Assembly (NCBI RefSeq): GCF_019320115.1
Contig: NC_089598.1
Coordinates: forward strand, 87,001,560-87,065,559
DNA: 64,000 nt
Direction: 5' to 3'
Source: Miscanthus floridulus
Taxonomy: Eukaryota; Streptophyta; Magnoliopsida; Poales; Poaceae
Positions 1-11,634 of the stretch are shown piece after piece. The notes under the pieces were generated by a model. That model did no database searches and was not told the DNA's origin. It worked only from the letters and a program-made list of their open reading frames with translations. The position numbers and the translations under genes are program-made. How positions within the stretch are numbered: position 1 is the stretch's first letter; each line of letters opens with the position of its first letter.

Positions 1-2240
1 TTAATACTCATTTTCCTTTGATCCAATGGCCGACGTGAAGCTGTGACTTTTCTACTAAAACAAACTCTCAAAGCCGATCGCTTGCATCGACTGTTGGCTT
101 TCATTACTAATTTTAATGAGGCCTCCTTCCCATGTCTTGTCGGAGAAACATTCGAAATCTCCTAGTTCTCAAAAGACTGGATCGGCTGTTGCGATGCTTA
201 CGGACTCATCAGCATGAACCAGTTCGACATCATCTCCATGCCATTGAATCAAACACTGATGCATGATCGACGGTATGCAGCAATTCGCATGTATTCAATC
301 ACGACCGAGGAGTAAATTGTATGATCCTTTCCCATCAATGACAAAGAACGTGGTGGGTAGAGTCTTGCTTCCAATTGTTAGTTCAACGTTTATTGCCCCC
401 TGGGTCTTAGACGTGTTACCTCCGAAGTCTCTAAGCATCATGTCGGTTTCCAACAGATCTTCTGGTCCTTTGCCAACAGATCTTCATGTCGGTTTCCAAT
501 AGATCTTCTGGGCAACATAACATGATTGCCCGGCAATTTGATCTGGCCCTTCTCAAGTAAGAAGTCAAAGAGCTTGTTCGATTTTGTGACATCAAAGTCA
601 TAGCTCTCCTCGATTCCTCTTCCCCAAGGATTTGGCACCATCACTGTCTTCTTGCCCCAATTCCATTTAGCTGCAGCAACCTCTTCTTCTTCTTCATCTT
701 CATAGCCGTCATCGACTGAATATGGATCATAAGCTTCGGCCACTGAGGTACTCTTCTGGAATCGGGTATCTCTGCGTATGCTCTGGAATTGGCTATTAAG
801 TGCTGCCACTCGTTGAGCCAATTGACCCAAGTTGTCAAATTCCTGTCCCAGCAGTTTCTCTTTCCACATCAACAACATTCCTTGGACAGCTAAAACAGCT
901 AACTGATCATCGGCCAAGCTCAACGAGAAACATAGATTCTTAGTCTCTTAGAATCTCTGTAGAAACTCAGTGCCCGATTCATTAGTCCTCTATCTCATGG
1001 TTGTCAAATCGGTTATTTTCTTCTCTCCAGTCCCAGTGTAGAAATATGTATGAAACTTCTTCTCCAGGTCAGCCTAATTGGCAATAGAGTTGACTGGTAG
1101 TGATGAGAACCAAGTGAAGGCTGGCCCTGACAGAGACAAGGAGAAGAAACGAACTTGATGGGTATCCTCAACTGATGCTTCACGCAATTGTGTAAGATAC
1201 CGACTGACATGTTCTATTATGCTTGTACCGTCTTGACTAGTGAACTTGGTGAATTCTGGGAGCCTGTAATTTGTAGGAAGAGCGACCAAATTATACCATT
1301 CTGGATATGGGCGTTTGTACAAAAAGGTCAGCCCTTTTGACTTTAGGCCGAACTAATTCTTCATCATCTCGGTCACCTTCAGCAGCAACTCGTCAGCTTG
1401 CGGATTTGGATTTCTCAGTACTTGCTGACCCATCTGTGGATTGAAATCCCACGTGCCTTGATATCCTGGATTTGGTATCATGTGGAGGGTGTTATAATCC
1501 ATGCCATAATGATAGCCTTGTGGAATCTCAATCTGTTGGGTCCTCTGCTGGCTTGCTGCTTGAAGTCTCTGATTATAGACATAAGGATCTATATCTCTAC
1601 GGATCCTTTGAATCAATGGTGCTATTTTTTGAGCCGACGATGGTATGTGGCCTGATGTGCCGAAATTGATCATCTGGTTCTGACTTTGCCCCGTCAGCTA
1701 TTGCACATGCTGTATTGGTGGTCCAGAACTATACTGTGTCTGATTCGCAGCAGTTCCTTGAGTTTGTTCAGGTGATTCCTGAACTGCCTGAACGTCACCA
1801 TTACTAGCTGGTGCTGCTTCTTGATGGCTGGTGCCAACTTGATTAGTCCCTTGGGTCAACAGATCTGGAATGTTGTAACAAGTTGATCCAACCTGACTAA
1901 CTGGAATTCCATGAATCGCCTCTTTCATGGCGTTGTGAAATGCGTCAACGAAAGCTTCATTGCGGCTTGATAGGGAATCACGAACAGACTTGTCTATGGC
2001 TTCCACAAAGAAACATCTATCTTCAACTTCAACTGTATTTGTCTATCCATATAGTAGAACTCTTGGTAGTGAAAATTTCCGAATAACTATGTTGTCACGT
2101 GTTTTGGTGTAGGACAACAAACACTTCTTTCTAAAATTCTTTCGTAGCTTTGTTGATGGTATCCCTATCTTCATCAGGTAGGTCTTCATAATGTACCATA
2201 ATGATGTCGTTGTTGTTGTGAACCATCATGACGATTGTGG
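1..2240 (-). pseudogene. Ty3/gypsy gag-protease remnant, cut by the left window edge
   Basis: Read leftwards, this is a retrotransposon gag followed by the start of pol. The N-terminal part (about 2006-1700) is Gln/Thr rich. The gag core lies at about 1320-1070 and has the motifs YPEWYNL and FTWFSSLP, typical of grass Ty3/gypsy gag. A Glu/Asp-rich stretch follows near 700. From about 440 to 185 the frame reads as the protease-to-RT linker, with GGNTSKTQGAI, VIDGKGSYNLLLGRD and NCCIPS. Stops or shifts break it repeatedly: TAG near 1702, 1351 and 1074, TAA near 932, and TGA after LLLGRD where Trp is expected. Bases 439-515 also hold a short direct duplication (two copies of a tract with GATCTTC). 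RT and integrase would lie beyond the left edge. Gag identity is firm; lineage within Ty3/gypsy is not resolved. Confidence 0.85.
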
Positions 2241-2265
2241 GGTCCCACCAGGCGTGCCAGAAACA

Positions 2266-3950
2266 TGTGTCGACACAGAATTTCATCCCGTGTCGAGGAC
2301 ACACGCAGCAAGCCGGAAGGGTCCGCTCGAGGGAGCAGATCCGCCTAGCTTCAGCACAAGGGTGGTCGATCCTATGGAATCCTCTCGAGACATGCCAGTC
2401 AATTTGACCCTGCAATTGACAAGGAGAGAGTTTATCAGTAATTAAGGGCGGAACATGCCGGTATTGCCAGACAGTCCCGAATGTGCGGCTCTGAGAGCCG
2501 ATATGAGAGGAGATCGACTAAATAGTCAATTCCAGCATATTCGTAAGAATAAATCAGTTAAAGCTTATGGGGTTGTGTAAGAAGAATAGGTTATCATTCA
2601 GAATAAATATCATTTAAGCAAACATTAATCAATGGCAATAAGATATCAATGATGGTCAGTTTATACTGAGCCAATGATTACAAGTAACCGATCTCCTATT
2701 TATGTAAAGAAACAATTCAACACCACTCAACCATCTAATAAAGATAAATCTAATGAATACGTTAGATCTCATCTATCGCTATGACCAATGGGACATGAGG
2801 CAGAATCATGCAGGCCATAGAAACAACAATAGACTCGACGACCCTAACTCGTTACTAATATCAGTGGGGCATGAGGCAGAATCATACAGGCCATAATACA
2901 ATAAAAAGATCATGGGGCTAACATATCTTTCAATTTATCTCTACTTCAATGGTCTCGTAATGTGATCTGTTCGTGAGAGCACTCGATATCGGCTAAACAG
3001 CCGATTCAGGCATAGCGCACAGTTGAGGTCATGCCTTCTCAGAACGGATCTATCAACTAACGATCCCCACTCCATGGTGCTAATAGTAGGGTGAGAGGTA
3101 GAATCCCACAGGCCATGATAACGGGCCATGGAACGGTTCTCGCTAACCAATAGATCTACTCAAGATCGAACATGCCTTAACCGCACACTATGCACGATTA
3201 AGATTGATATAAAACAGTCGATAAAAAGATAACTCATCATTTAAGATGTAGATTAGATCAGTTTTAGATTAGAAAACGATGGGTTAAATAAGATATAAGG
3301 CCGATCCAGATCAATCTCAAATGGGCAGAGTGATATTGCTGTAATTAGATAAACAATGAAAGCAATAAGCAATATTGGTAACTTAATGAATCTACCAAAG
3401 ACTGCCATTCAAAGGTAGAGCCGATAACTTGACCTCGATCTAGTTCAAGCAGTGGAGTGTGAGGCAGAATCACACAGGCCATACTTGAACTAGGCAAGAG
3501 TCGATAACTAGCCTATACCAGAGTCGCAGTGGGGGTCGACCAGATCGATGCAGCCATACGAACAGAGATATAAACCATGACGGTACTTACAGACAAGCAG
3601 TGGAGGTCGACCGGATCAATGCAGCCGTACTCGTTGAAGAACTCACCGAGATCTACTCTACTCCTACTCCTAAGGGGTGGCTAGAGCTGAAAAAAGTAAA
3701 TTGACTTGTATTTGATTGATTGGTTCCTTTTTACAATAGCCGGGGTTTGGTATTTATACCCGGAGCCTAAACATGAATCCTACTCGAGCACGATTTGTTA
3801 CAAACTTTGGCATAAAAATGAAAATATTCCTAATTTAAGATAACTTGGACTCTAATCTTTCCCTTTTTTAAGAGTCCAACACATTTCTGTCCTAGCATCG
3901 AGCGTAGCTTCTGTCGTTATCTGCTGGCGTTGTCCAAAGAAAGCCGATTC
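2266..3950 (-). repeat. 5' LTR of the minus-strand Ty3/gypsy element (right end approximate)
   Basis: Just upstream of gag, in the minus direction, is a primer-binding-like stretch (about 2240-2263). The next bases begin an LTR whose end reads TGTCGACACA on the minus strand (2266-2275). A minus-strand TATA box sits at 3751-3758. A degenerate motif, GAGGCAGAATCACACAGGCC, recurs near 2795, 2868, 3092 and 3458, and a second one (GGTCGACCAGATCGATGCAG-like) occurs near 3532 and 3606. Both look like LTR subrepeats. The other LTR is not in the window, so the right boundary is placed only where the sequence changes character. Confidence 0.6.
3751..3758 (-). promoter_or_regulatory. TATA box of the minus-strand LTR
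   Basis: The minus strand reads GGGTATAAATACC here, inside the LTR and upstream of gag. That is the expected place for the element's own Pol II promoter. Confidence 0.55.
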
Positions 3951-4535
3951 CTAGATTTTGCATCTGAATCAGTTGTTTCTAATCTGCCCGCAACTGATCC
4001 CTTGATGATACGATCCTGGGAGCTTCTGGGTCCCTGTGACTCTCCTTCCAAATTCTGGTGTAAACAGTTAGGAACAACTGCTTCCACCACTCCTATCCCT
4101 CACCTAGAAATCCCAATGGTGAAGCAACTTCCCAATCATAACCCATTCGAGGAGATGAAATTTGTAACCCCGTTCGCTTCTCCATCACCCTCGCTCGAAC
4201 TTAAGACATTTCCCTTTGGCCATCCAAACATTATTTTCAATAGTGGACTAGATTCAATCGATGCATCCCTTGAGAACAAAAACTCTCGTGCCATGGACAT
4301 TCGTGAAACACTGACTCTGGAGTCCAAAAGGAGGGATTCCATAAATGAGCATGAGAGTTTTACTTTTGAGACCCCTCACATTTCATGCTTAATTTCAAAG
4401 TATCCAAAGTTTGTTTCACTTAGCATCACGTATTTCTACGAGGGTCACAACCACCTCTGGATCCTCGCCTACAAACTTTTTAAGAGGATTGTTGTGGATG
4501 CATATGTTTATTACAAATATTGCAAATCTCATTGA
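3930..4535 (+). CDS. Unassigned ORF in the 3' region of a plus-strand LTR retrotransposon
   Basis: An open frame of about 200 codons ends at TGA 4533-4535. The start is uncertain: the first codons overlap the presumed end of the neighbouring LTR and the frame may be a fragment. It has a Pro/Ser-rich middle (FASPSPSLELKTFPFGHP), an acidic part (FTFETPHISC) and a C-terminal stretch with many aromatics (IVVDAYVYYKYCKSH). I see no catalytic motif, signal peptide or clear membrane segment. Similar ORFs occur between pol and the 3' LTR in some grass Ty3/gypsy elements, and the DNA after it (4536-5744, then 9561-10232) looks like such a 3' region. I do not know a function. It could be an env-like or accessory remnant. 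Confidence 0.4.
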   Translation: MSKESRFLDFASESVVSNLPATDPLMIRSWELLGPCDSPSKFWCKQLGTTASTTPIPHLEIPMVKQLPNHNPFEEMKFVTPFASPSPSLELKTFPFGHPNIIFNSGLDSIDASLENKNSRAMDIRETLTLESKRRDSINEHESFTFETPHISCLISKYPKFVSLSITYFYEGHNHLWILAYKLFKRIVVDAYVYYKYCKSH

Positions 4536-5658
4536 TGCACTGTGGTACTAACCTTGCAGCTTGAACGAAAACACTAAATGCTTGGTGGTAAAGCTAGGAA
4601 CTACACCACCATTGTTAGCTGCAAGATGAAGTTCCCGCGGTCAAGCTTGTGACCATAAACAAAGCACTACCGGGAGATACCCCGGATTATCGAAAAAATA
4701 TATATACATAATAATAATGATTAAAAAAACTTTTTTGTCAATAAAAGCAAGAACATGTTATCAAGTTAGTATACACCTTCGGGTATTCTTGTTACTAACC
4801 ATTTCAGGTTAAGACTAAGAAGAACAAGGGGCATACGATCTAGAAAACATGAGAGCTGCAACAACTAAACGCTGTGATGCCCTTTGGTGATGGAACACAC
4901 TCAAGAGAAGGGTCTGACTCTACACACTTGACTTTTACACAAAAGTCCAAGTGTGGGGGAGGATGGTGAGAGTCCCAAGTTCCATACACACCAAAGACCA
5001 TCCTGCTTTAAAAAATGAATGATGTTAGCTCTACCTTGCTGAAAAATAGAGCTAAAAATATTAAGAAGGAAAAAGAGAGATAAAAAGAAAAAAAATGATA
5101 TATAAATAAAAAGAGAAGGATGATTCCTCTCTTATAGACCTTCTTTACCACTAAGGCCCCTGGTCCATACACACTAGTTGTGTGTGTGATATAGCCTTGT
5201 GGCCTGTCTGAGTTGGGCCATATGTAACCGCTACAGTAGTCCCATAGCTTTCATCCACATATGCGGCCGATAAATATACTCAGGTATGCAAAGGTAAATA
5301 AAAGTTCACGAACTCCTTTACTCATATTTGTCTCCATAAGAATTAACTTGCTCATATAAATTCATGCTTCCTTTATTTATGTAGTATGCTCTGGTTTGGG
5401 TGTATTCATGAGTACATCCATAGGCTTTTTAAATTAAGCATGATGCTTAGGTGAAAATAGCCTTCTTTAATCAAAATTAGACATGGTGTTTATTCTTGAT
5501 TAATGAACCTTGAGTTACCATTTTCATAAACAAATGGAAAGTAATCTAATATGGAGATAAATCAAGGCTATATTTTGTTTTGCAAACTTACTTTTAGCCT
5601 TGCTTGAGTTAAAAGATAAAAAGTTTGGTGAACACAAAAAAGTATATAAAATAATAAC

Positions 5659-5709
<51 letters not shown>

Positions 5710-5744
5710 TTTAGACTCACCGGTATTCAAACCGACAGAGCCCT
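4536..5744 (+). repeat. 3' non-coding region of the plus-strand LTR element, first segment
   Basis: No coding frame is visible. A G-rich polypurine-like tract, AAGTGTGGGGGAGGATGG, lies at about 4951-4968. An (AAT)n microsatellite runs from about 5650 to 5703. The segment is interrupted at 5745 by an inserted LTR. It resumes at 8769-8855 and again at 9561-10232, where it leads into the 3' LTR. Confidence 0.5.
5650..5703. repeat. (AAT)n microsatellite
   Basis: An almost uninterrupted run of AAT triplets. It creates a poly-isoleucine reading frame on the minus strand that is not a gene. Confidence 0.95.
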
Positions 5745-8700
5745 TGTAATACCCTAAAATTTGCTTCTCTTTAAATAGAGCTAAAATGATTTAATTTTGT
5801 ATTTTTATGCTCATGAAAACTTGGGGAAATAATAAATTTTCATTAGATTAAAATTTATCTTAAGGTAGAAACGTGTTTGTTGCATTCATGCTGGTCGTAC
5901 CTTATGTTTCTATGTGCAAAATGTGTTTTAAAAAAATATGTTTAGGAGAAGAATATCTATCTCTAGGAATTTTCCACCTTCTTTATAGAATTTAATTCCT
6001 ACCTCCTTCACCTTAATCTTTATGTTCTAAGTTGCCAACAATCTTTTTATGAGCTTTAAATACTTTATTTGGGTTCATCATGTTCCAAAGTGTCTCTGGG
6101 AATTTTCCCCAAATTTTCGGAGGTCTCAAAGTATTTTTCGTGGCTTAAATATCAATTCTGGACTTATCTAGAATTATTTTATTCGTGAAATTAATTCATT
6201 CTAAAAATAAATAATATACCTCATTTTCCAACCAACTCTCAATGCCCATGTGCAATAATCCTAATAAATCCTAAAGGCCCATGCATTTATTTACTAATGG
6301 GCTTTAATAACTATTTGGGCCCATTAGTAAATGTGGAGGGTGCAACATCAATTAGTACCATATTGCTAGTTGATGTAGATATGGGGAGTTTTTCTCCCTA
6401 TAAATATGTACCAACCCCTTGGGCAAAGCGCACCAAAACTACCGTAAGGGGGCCCTAGTTTGGGAAATCCCTCGTGTAGTAAATTAGAATTTTCTCCTCC
6501 TCTCGTCGTCGTCGTCGTCGCCGCGCTGCCCGACACCGTAGATCCGCTGTTGACCCCAAGAAGGCCCTAGGTGAGTTCGTTGTATTCTCCTCTTATTCCC
6601 TATGCTCTTGGCTCGTCAAATCATGGCCTCTAGGGCCCGGGGAGCTTTTCGCCGCCAGTAATAGAGCTCCGCCGCGCTGGTTTTCTTCTTCGGCTGGTGA
6701 CTCTCTCTCCCCCTCCTTTCTAATCTAGGCCATCCAGATTCAATCCAACGATCTAAGATCGACCGTACCCCTTTGTCGGGTTTCTTTGCAAAAGAGCCCC
6801 TGCAGTTTAGCGTAATATAACCCGTAGTCCATGGCGCACTTCCAGAATACGTTTTTCTATTCCAAAAGCGTAGTTTCTTTCCAGTAGATTCAGAATACGT
6901 TTTCTCTTTTAGAAAGCATAAAATCCCTCTGTTAGATTCAAAATACGTTTTCTTCTTTTGAAAACGCAGTTTCTTCAGTTAGATTCAAAATACGCTTTCA
7001 TCTATTTACAGTTTTGCCACTAGTCTTATTTAGGCCATAAAATCTTCGTTTTAACTCTGTTTTGATCCATTCAAGTTGCGTTAGATTCATAAATGAGTAA
7101 TCTACATGTTCATCCTATTATTAAATATATTTTCAACTTTTGAAATTCGAGGTTAGATTTAATCTATTATTTTATTAAAGGAAATCTTGTTTAATTCATA
7201 ACTTTTTTGTTATAGCTCCAATTAGAGTGCTTTTCGCGTCTATGTGTTCGTAGCGGGACGTAGATTCATTTTACTAACTTTTCATCTTGATTTTATGTTT
7301 GATGTACTATTCTAATTTAGATCTATTGTTTGCTTCGTGTATGATTGCATGGATGCTTGTGTGGTGCTTTATGATCATGTCCAGTCGGTGAGAAGTACGT
7401 TGATGAAATTTAAGAAGTTGGTGATCCAGAAGAAGTCTTTTGGAGGTTCCAATTCAGTAGAAGAAGGATCTAAGTTTTAAGGCAAGTATAGCACGGGATC
7501 ATCCTTGTTTCCTATCAACTTTAATACATTTAATTTATACTACATGTGTCTACCTTGGCAACCGTAGTAATTTTCCTAGCTATTTAATATCCTAGATTCC
7601 TTGTCACCTATGGGGTATTGCATTGGTTAGTATGATGCTAGTGCTCAACTGAAACTATGATCTTGTAACTTGACTAATGTTATATGCAATAAACACTAAA
7701 AGATGCTTTTTAGCAACATGGAACCAGGGGGCTAGAGCATTGGGTTGTTTTTATGGTGCTCTAGATTTCTCTCCCTAAGGACTTATCTGTAAGTGATCAT
7801 CTAGGACTTACAGTATAACTGTGAGGGCTACATAGCTCTGGCTTTAGCTCAGTATGAGGACCTTTTCTAGCTTGTTAGTGGTTACCTTTATTAGCGTAAG
7901 AATGGCTTGATGAATCGGGTATAGTGCGGCCTCTGTCCCCTTGTGTATAGGTTGCACGTCATTGTGCCATCAGGAAGGGGGGCTCTACATCTGTTTGTCG
8001 AGTGAATCTAATGGCCCTAACTTGTTAGATGAACCTTTGAAAGGCTTCATAGTGAACCCTGTCAACCTTCCTTGGAAGTGGGTTAAGAGATTAGCTACCT
8101 CGGGCGAAAGGGTAAATCACGACTCAGAGTGAAAGTGTACAACCTCTGCAGAGTGTAAAACTAGTATATCAGCCTTGCTCACGGTCACGAGCGGCCTTAG
8201 AACATTTACGGAATAGATGATCATTAATGGATAATGATGATGAACACTGATGATACTAATGATAAAGATGCTCATTAATGGTTAATTGTTTATGCTATTC
8301 ATTATTCATGTTTACCTGATCATGTGTTTATGGGCTTATGATAACTTTGTTGCCACCCTATTGCTAAAATCATGACTCAATAAAAGCTAATCACGGTTAA
8401 ACCAGTGTCAGTCTTTTGAGCCTCATGAACCCCATGTTATATTTGTTGAGTATGACATGTACTTACGCTTGCTTTATTTCTCACATATTTGGAAAAAAAA
8501 TTATAGATGGGTACCAGATTGCTAGAGTTTGGAGGAATTAGGCTTGTGATCAACCAGTCAGTTGTCCCTGTGGATTGGAGTCTTCACCCGAAGATCGAAG
8601 TTGTCTTTCCGCTGTTTGCTGTCTAAGGTTATATCCTTTATACTAAGTACGTTATATATTGAGCATTGTCTTTTGATATTACTCTTATTTGTAGCTATAT

Positions 8701-8768
8701 GTGAGATTTGACTTCCTGGGCTCACATATAGTGCGTATCTGGTTTTGTTCTTAAAACCGGGTGCTACA
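5745..8768 (+). mobile_element. Solo LTR, long-LTR Ty3/gypsy family (Tekay/Del-like), copy 1
   Basis: About 3.0 kb with TG...CA ends: it starts TGTAATACCC and ends GGGTGCTACA, near-mirror termini. The 5-bp flanks are GCCCT (5740-5744) and ACCCT (8769-8773), so a target duplication with one mismatch. It carries a TATA box at 6399 and a strong splice-donor-like CCCTAG|GTGAGT at 6571, but no gag or pol, as expected for a solo LTR. Its last 1.7 kb matches, in reverse orientation, the left parts of the copies at 8856 and 56907. Very long LTRs with TGTAACACCC ends are typical of the Tekay/Del chromoviruses. The lineage is inferred from ends and length only. Confidence 0.75.
6399..6406 (+). promoter_or_regulatory. 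TATA box of solo LTR copy 1
   Basis: TATAAATA lies about 650 bp into the LTR. A CT-rich leader follows, then a consensus donor CCCTAG|GTGAGT at 6571. This reads as U3 promoter, R and a spliced leader. Confidence 0.6.
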
Positions 8769-8855
8769 ACCCTTGTTTGTTTCTACCTTTGTTTCTTTTT
8801 ATTTAAATAAATAGGTACAAGAATAAGTGTAGGGGAGATCTCTCAAGCACGACAT
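8769..8855 (+). repeat. Short host segment between two inserted LTRs
   Basis: These 87 bp belong to the surrounding LTR element. They contain another polypurine-like tract (AAGTGTAGGGGAGA, about 8825-8838). They separate LTR copy 1 (plus) from LTR copy 3 (minus). Confidence 0.5.
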
Positions 8856-9560
8856 TGTCACACCCAGTTTTAAAGACAAAACCAGGTTCACCATATGTGT
8901 GCCTAGGAAGTCCACATATACAACAACATAATGAATAGTATCAGAAACAATATTATTAAATAACATATACATAACTATATTAACACTTACATCAGAGTAT
9001 TGTAGAACGGTAACTAATCTTCAGACTCCATTCTTCATAGGGACGGCTGACTGGGGGTAACATAAGCCTAGCACTCCTATCAATCTTCTAGGAACTCCTT
9101 TGTGTCCTCATCAATCTTCTGAGCAACTTTACTACAGACTGAGGTGTGGGGGAAATAGCAAGGGTGAGCACATGTCATACTCAGCAAATATAACATGGGG
9201 ATCATGAGGCTCAAAAGGTTGACATTGGTTTACTACGATTAGCTTTTAATGAGTCATAATTTTAAACAATTGAATAGTATCAAATTTAAAATAATCCCAT
9301 ATAAACACATGATCAGGTAAACATGAATAATGAATAGCGTAAACAATTATCCATTAATGATCATCTATTCCGTAAGAGTTCCAAGGCCGCTCGTGACCGT
9401 GAGCACAACTGTTATAATAGTTTTACACTCTACAGAGGTTGTACACTTTTACCATGAGCCATGATTTACCCTTTCGCCCGAGGCAGCCAACCTCTTGACC
9501 TACTACCAAGGAAGGTCGGTAGGGTTCACTATGAAGTCTTTTAAAGGTTCATCTAACAAG
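8856..9560 (-). mobile_element. Truncated LTR of the same Tekay/Del-like family, copy 3
   Basis: It begins TGTCACACCCAG at 8856 and runs collinear with the left end of the copy at 56907, through shared blocks such as AACACATGATCAGGTAAACA, as far as CTAACAAG at 9560. There the homology stops and unrelated retrotransposon 3' sequence begins. About 700 bp of a roughly 3-kb LTR remain; the U3 side is deleted. It lies head to head with copy 1 across 87 bp. Confidence 0.75.
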
Positions 9561-10232
9561 AAACATGGGCTATGAAAAAGGACTTAAAATATGGACACAT
9601 GAAGGTCCAAGTACAAAAGAAAAAAATGATGAGCACATGAAGGCTCATGTATTGAAAAAAAGAAGGAAGAAGGATAGCCATGTTTCAAAATAACAGGGTT
9701 ATAGAGAGAGATCATATCTACAAAAGGAGTATAGCTCACTATTTTTTCACACATATGCACATCTTGATCTAAGAGTATGACACTTCTCTCCTTGGATCCT
9801 CGATTTGACTTCACAACATATACAATACAAGTATGATATATTGTTTATCCCAACCTAAAGCTCCACCAAAACCTTTTTAGAAGTAGGAGAAGGCAAAACA
9901 TTGCTATGCCTTGGTAAGGATTTATACACAATTGAGTGATTTGAGAGTGCCATTTGAGGAGTATAAAGTGAACTATGCTTTTTCTTGAGAAAACCCTCCA
10001 AAACTCTAAGTCGCTAAGATGTGAAATTAGGAAGATGACTTTGTTTTGAGAACTATTCTACTTTTCAACAACCCAAGAAAACATGTTAGCTAACGCCACA
10101 AATCTCACTTGTATAAAGAATGTGTTGGAATAACTTTCATGTAAGCCATATATCTTAGGATGCTATGCTCATGATTACCTTTATCTCTAAGCTTTGCTCG
10201 AGGACGAGCAAAGGGCTAAGTGTGGGCGAGCT
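9561..10232 (+). repeat. 3' internal region and polypurine tract of the plus-strand LTR element
   Basis: No intact frame. The segment ends in AAGGGCTAAGTGTGGGCGAGCT directly before the LTR start TGTTGG at 10233, which marks the polypurine tract. A small hairpin (10192-10213) lies just upstream. Confidence 0.6.
10192..10213 (+). other. Hairpin next to the polypurine tract
   Basis: CTTTGCTCG (10192-10200) pairs perfectly with CGAGCAAAG (10205-10213) around the loop AGGA. It sits about 10 bp upstream of the polypurine tract. Confidence 0.75.
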
Positions 10233-11634
10233 TGTTGGCGGTCCTTAAATCCTTTTATTAACCATCAACTATCACATAAAATGAACCAATATGGACACCA
10301 AACTTAGACATAGGGCTTTGGAACTAACAATTTCCACAAGTTTTGGTGTTTGACCAATTGTAGGAGGACATATCGGAATAGCACAAGAAATATACCTAAA
10401 GTAGACAAGAAATACAACAAAACAAACACCGGTGGCTAAGCAATCTTAAAACATATATGCATTTTACCATTGACCAAGTTCCACATGTATTTGGAGATTA
10501 TTATTTTGGAGGGCATAAACACAAATACATGGAAAATACACCAAAGAGGTGCTTTTTGATGAAGCGTAAAGCAAACATGCGCAAAGAATAAATGGAAAGG
10601 CCCATCAACTCAAGTTATCTGGTGAAAGACCACCCAAGGAGCAGCCCACATCCATTCAGCAGTCCACCATGCGAAGGCGGTGGCGAGAGGGTTCGGTCAA
10701 GGGTCGGCCAACCCTAGGGGGTGGCCGACCCCCCACAGGCACCTCTCTGCCGCCCCTTCTTCTGGCTATGGCATGAAGCCATGCAGAGGCGGTGGAGACT
10801 GGGATTTCATACCAAAGATAGCCTCCTCACTGCCTTACTCCCTGTATAAATAGAGGGGTAGAGTCGCCTCTAAAAAACAACAACACTACAAGGAAGAAAA
10901 GCACACCTCACTTGAGTTAGAGCAACATTCCAAAGGGCTTAGGACCTAGTAGCTAGCTAGAGTTGTAAGGGAGAGATGTGAGGGAGAGCTCAGGGAAGCA
11001 CCGGACTTGTCGGTGTCTCCCCAACTTGTACCTCAACAAGCATCTTTACTTCAATGGGTTTTCCCACTAAGTGAGTGTTCGTGGTTCTTATAGTATAAAG
11101 TCTTTTGTTTAGTTAAGCTTTACTCTTACTTGTTTACGGGTTCACCGTCCATCCCCGTGGTGGATGCTCTAGTAGAAGGGTCCTGATAAAGACGGACAAC
11201 CCTTGCTAGCACGCTAGAGTAGTAGTCGAAAGCATAGACGTGGTGTCTAGGCCAGAGGCTACCTTCGTTTGCCTCATACTCCACGGTTGAGGGATAGGCA
11301 GCAGATGGTGACAGCCATGTCCGTCCCTTGTAATCCTCCACATTTGGGTTCGACGTAGAGCGACAGGCCGGCAATTCTTGGCAGACCAGGTATTCACCGG
11401 TGCCCGAAGCAAGTGAGTAATAGTAGAGTTTATCTATCCTTGGACTCTAAACCATAGGAATCCATCTCAACCCCTACCAACTCTACCCTTGTGTTGTCCT
11501 TGGATGAATTAGCTAGAAGAGTACCTTTGTTCCCTGTGGAAAATACGATACTCTAAATACTTCCGGGTGAAGTGCTACAACGGTAATTCCGTGCGCTTGC
11601 AGATTATTTCTATTTGCGTTAAGAAATACCAACA
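10233..11634 (+). repeat. 3' LTR of the plus-strand Ty3/gypsy element
   Basis: 1402 bp with perfect 6-bp terminal inverted repeats, TGTTGG...CCAACA. The polypurine tract is immediately upstream, so this is the 3' LTR. A TATA box (TATAAATAG, 10845-10853) splits U3 from R/U5. No second LTR of the family is seen, so the element is truncated on the left and no target duplication can be tested. Confidence 0.85.
10845..10853 (+). promoter_or_regulatory. TATA box of the 10.2-11.6 kb LTR
   Basis: TATAAATAG in the middle of the LTR, where a U3/R promoter is expected. Confidence 0.6.

Noticed and set aside
5524..5730. Poly-isoleucine frame
   Set aside because: Translation of an (AAT)n microsatellite.
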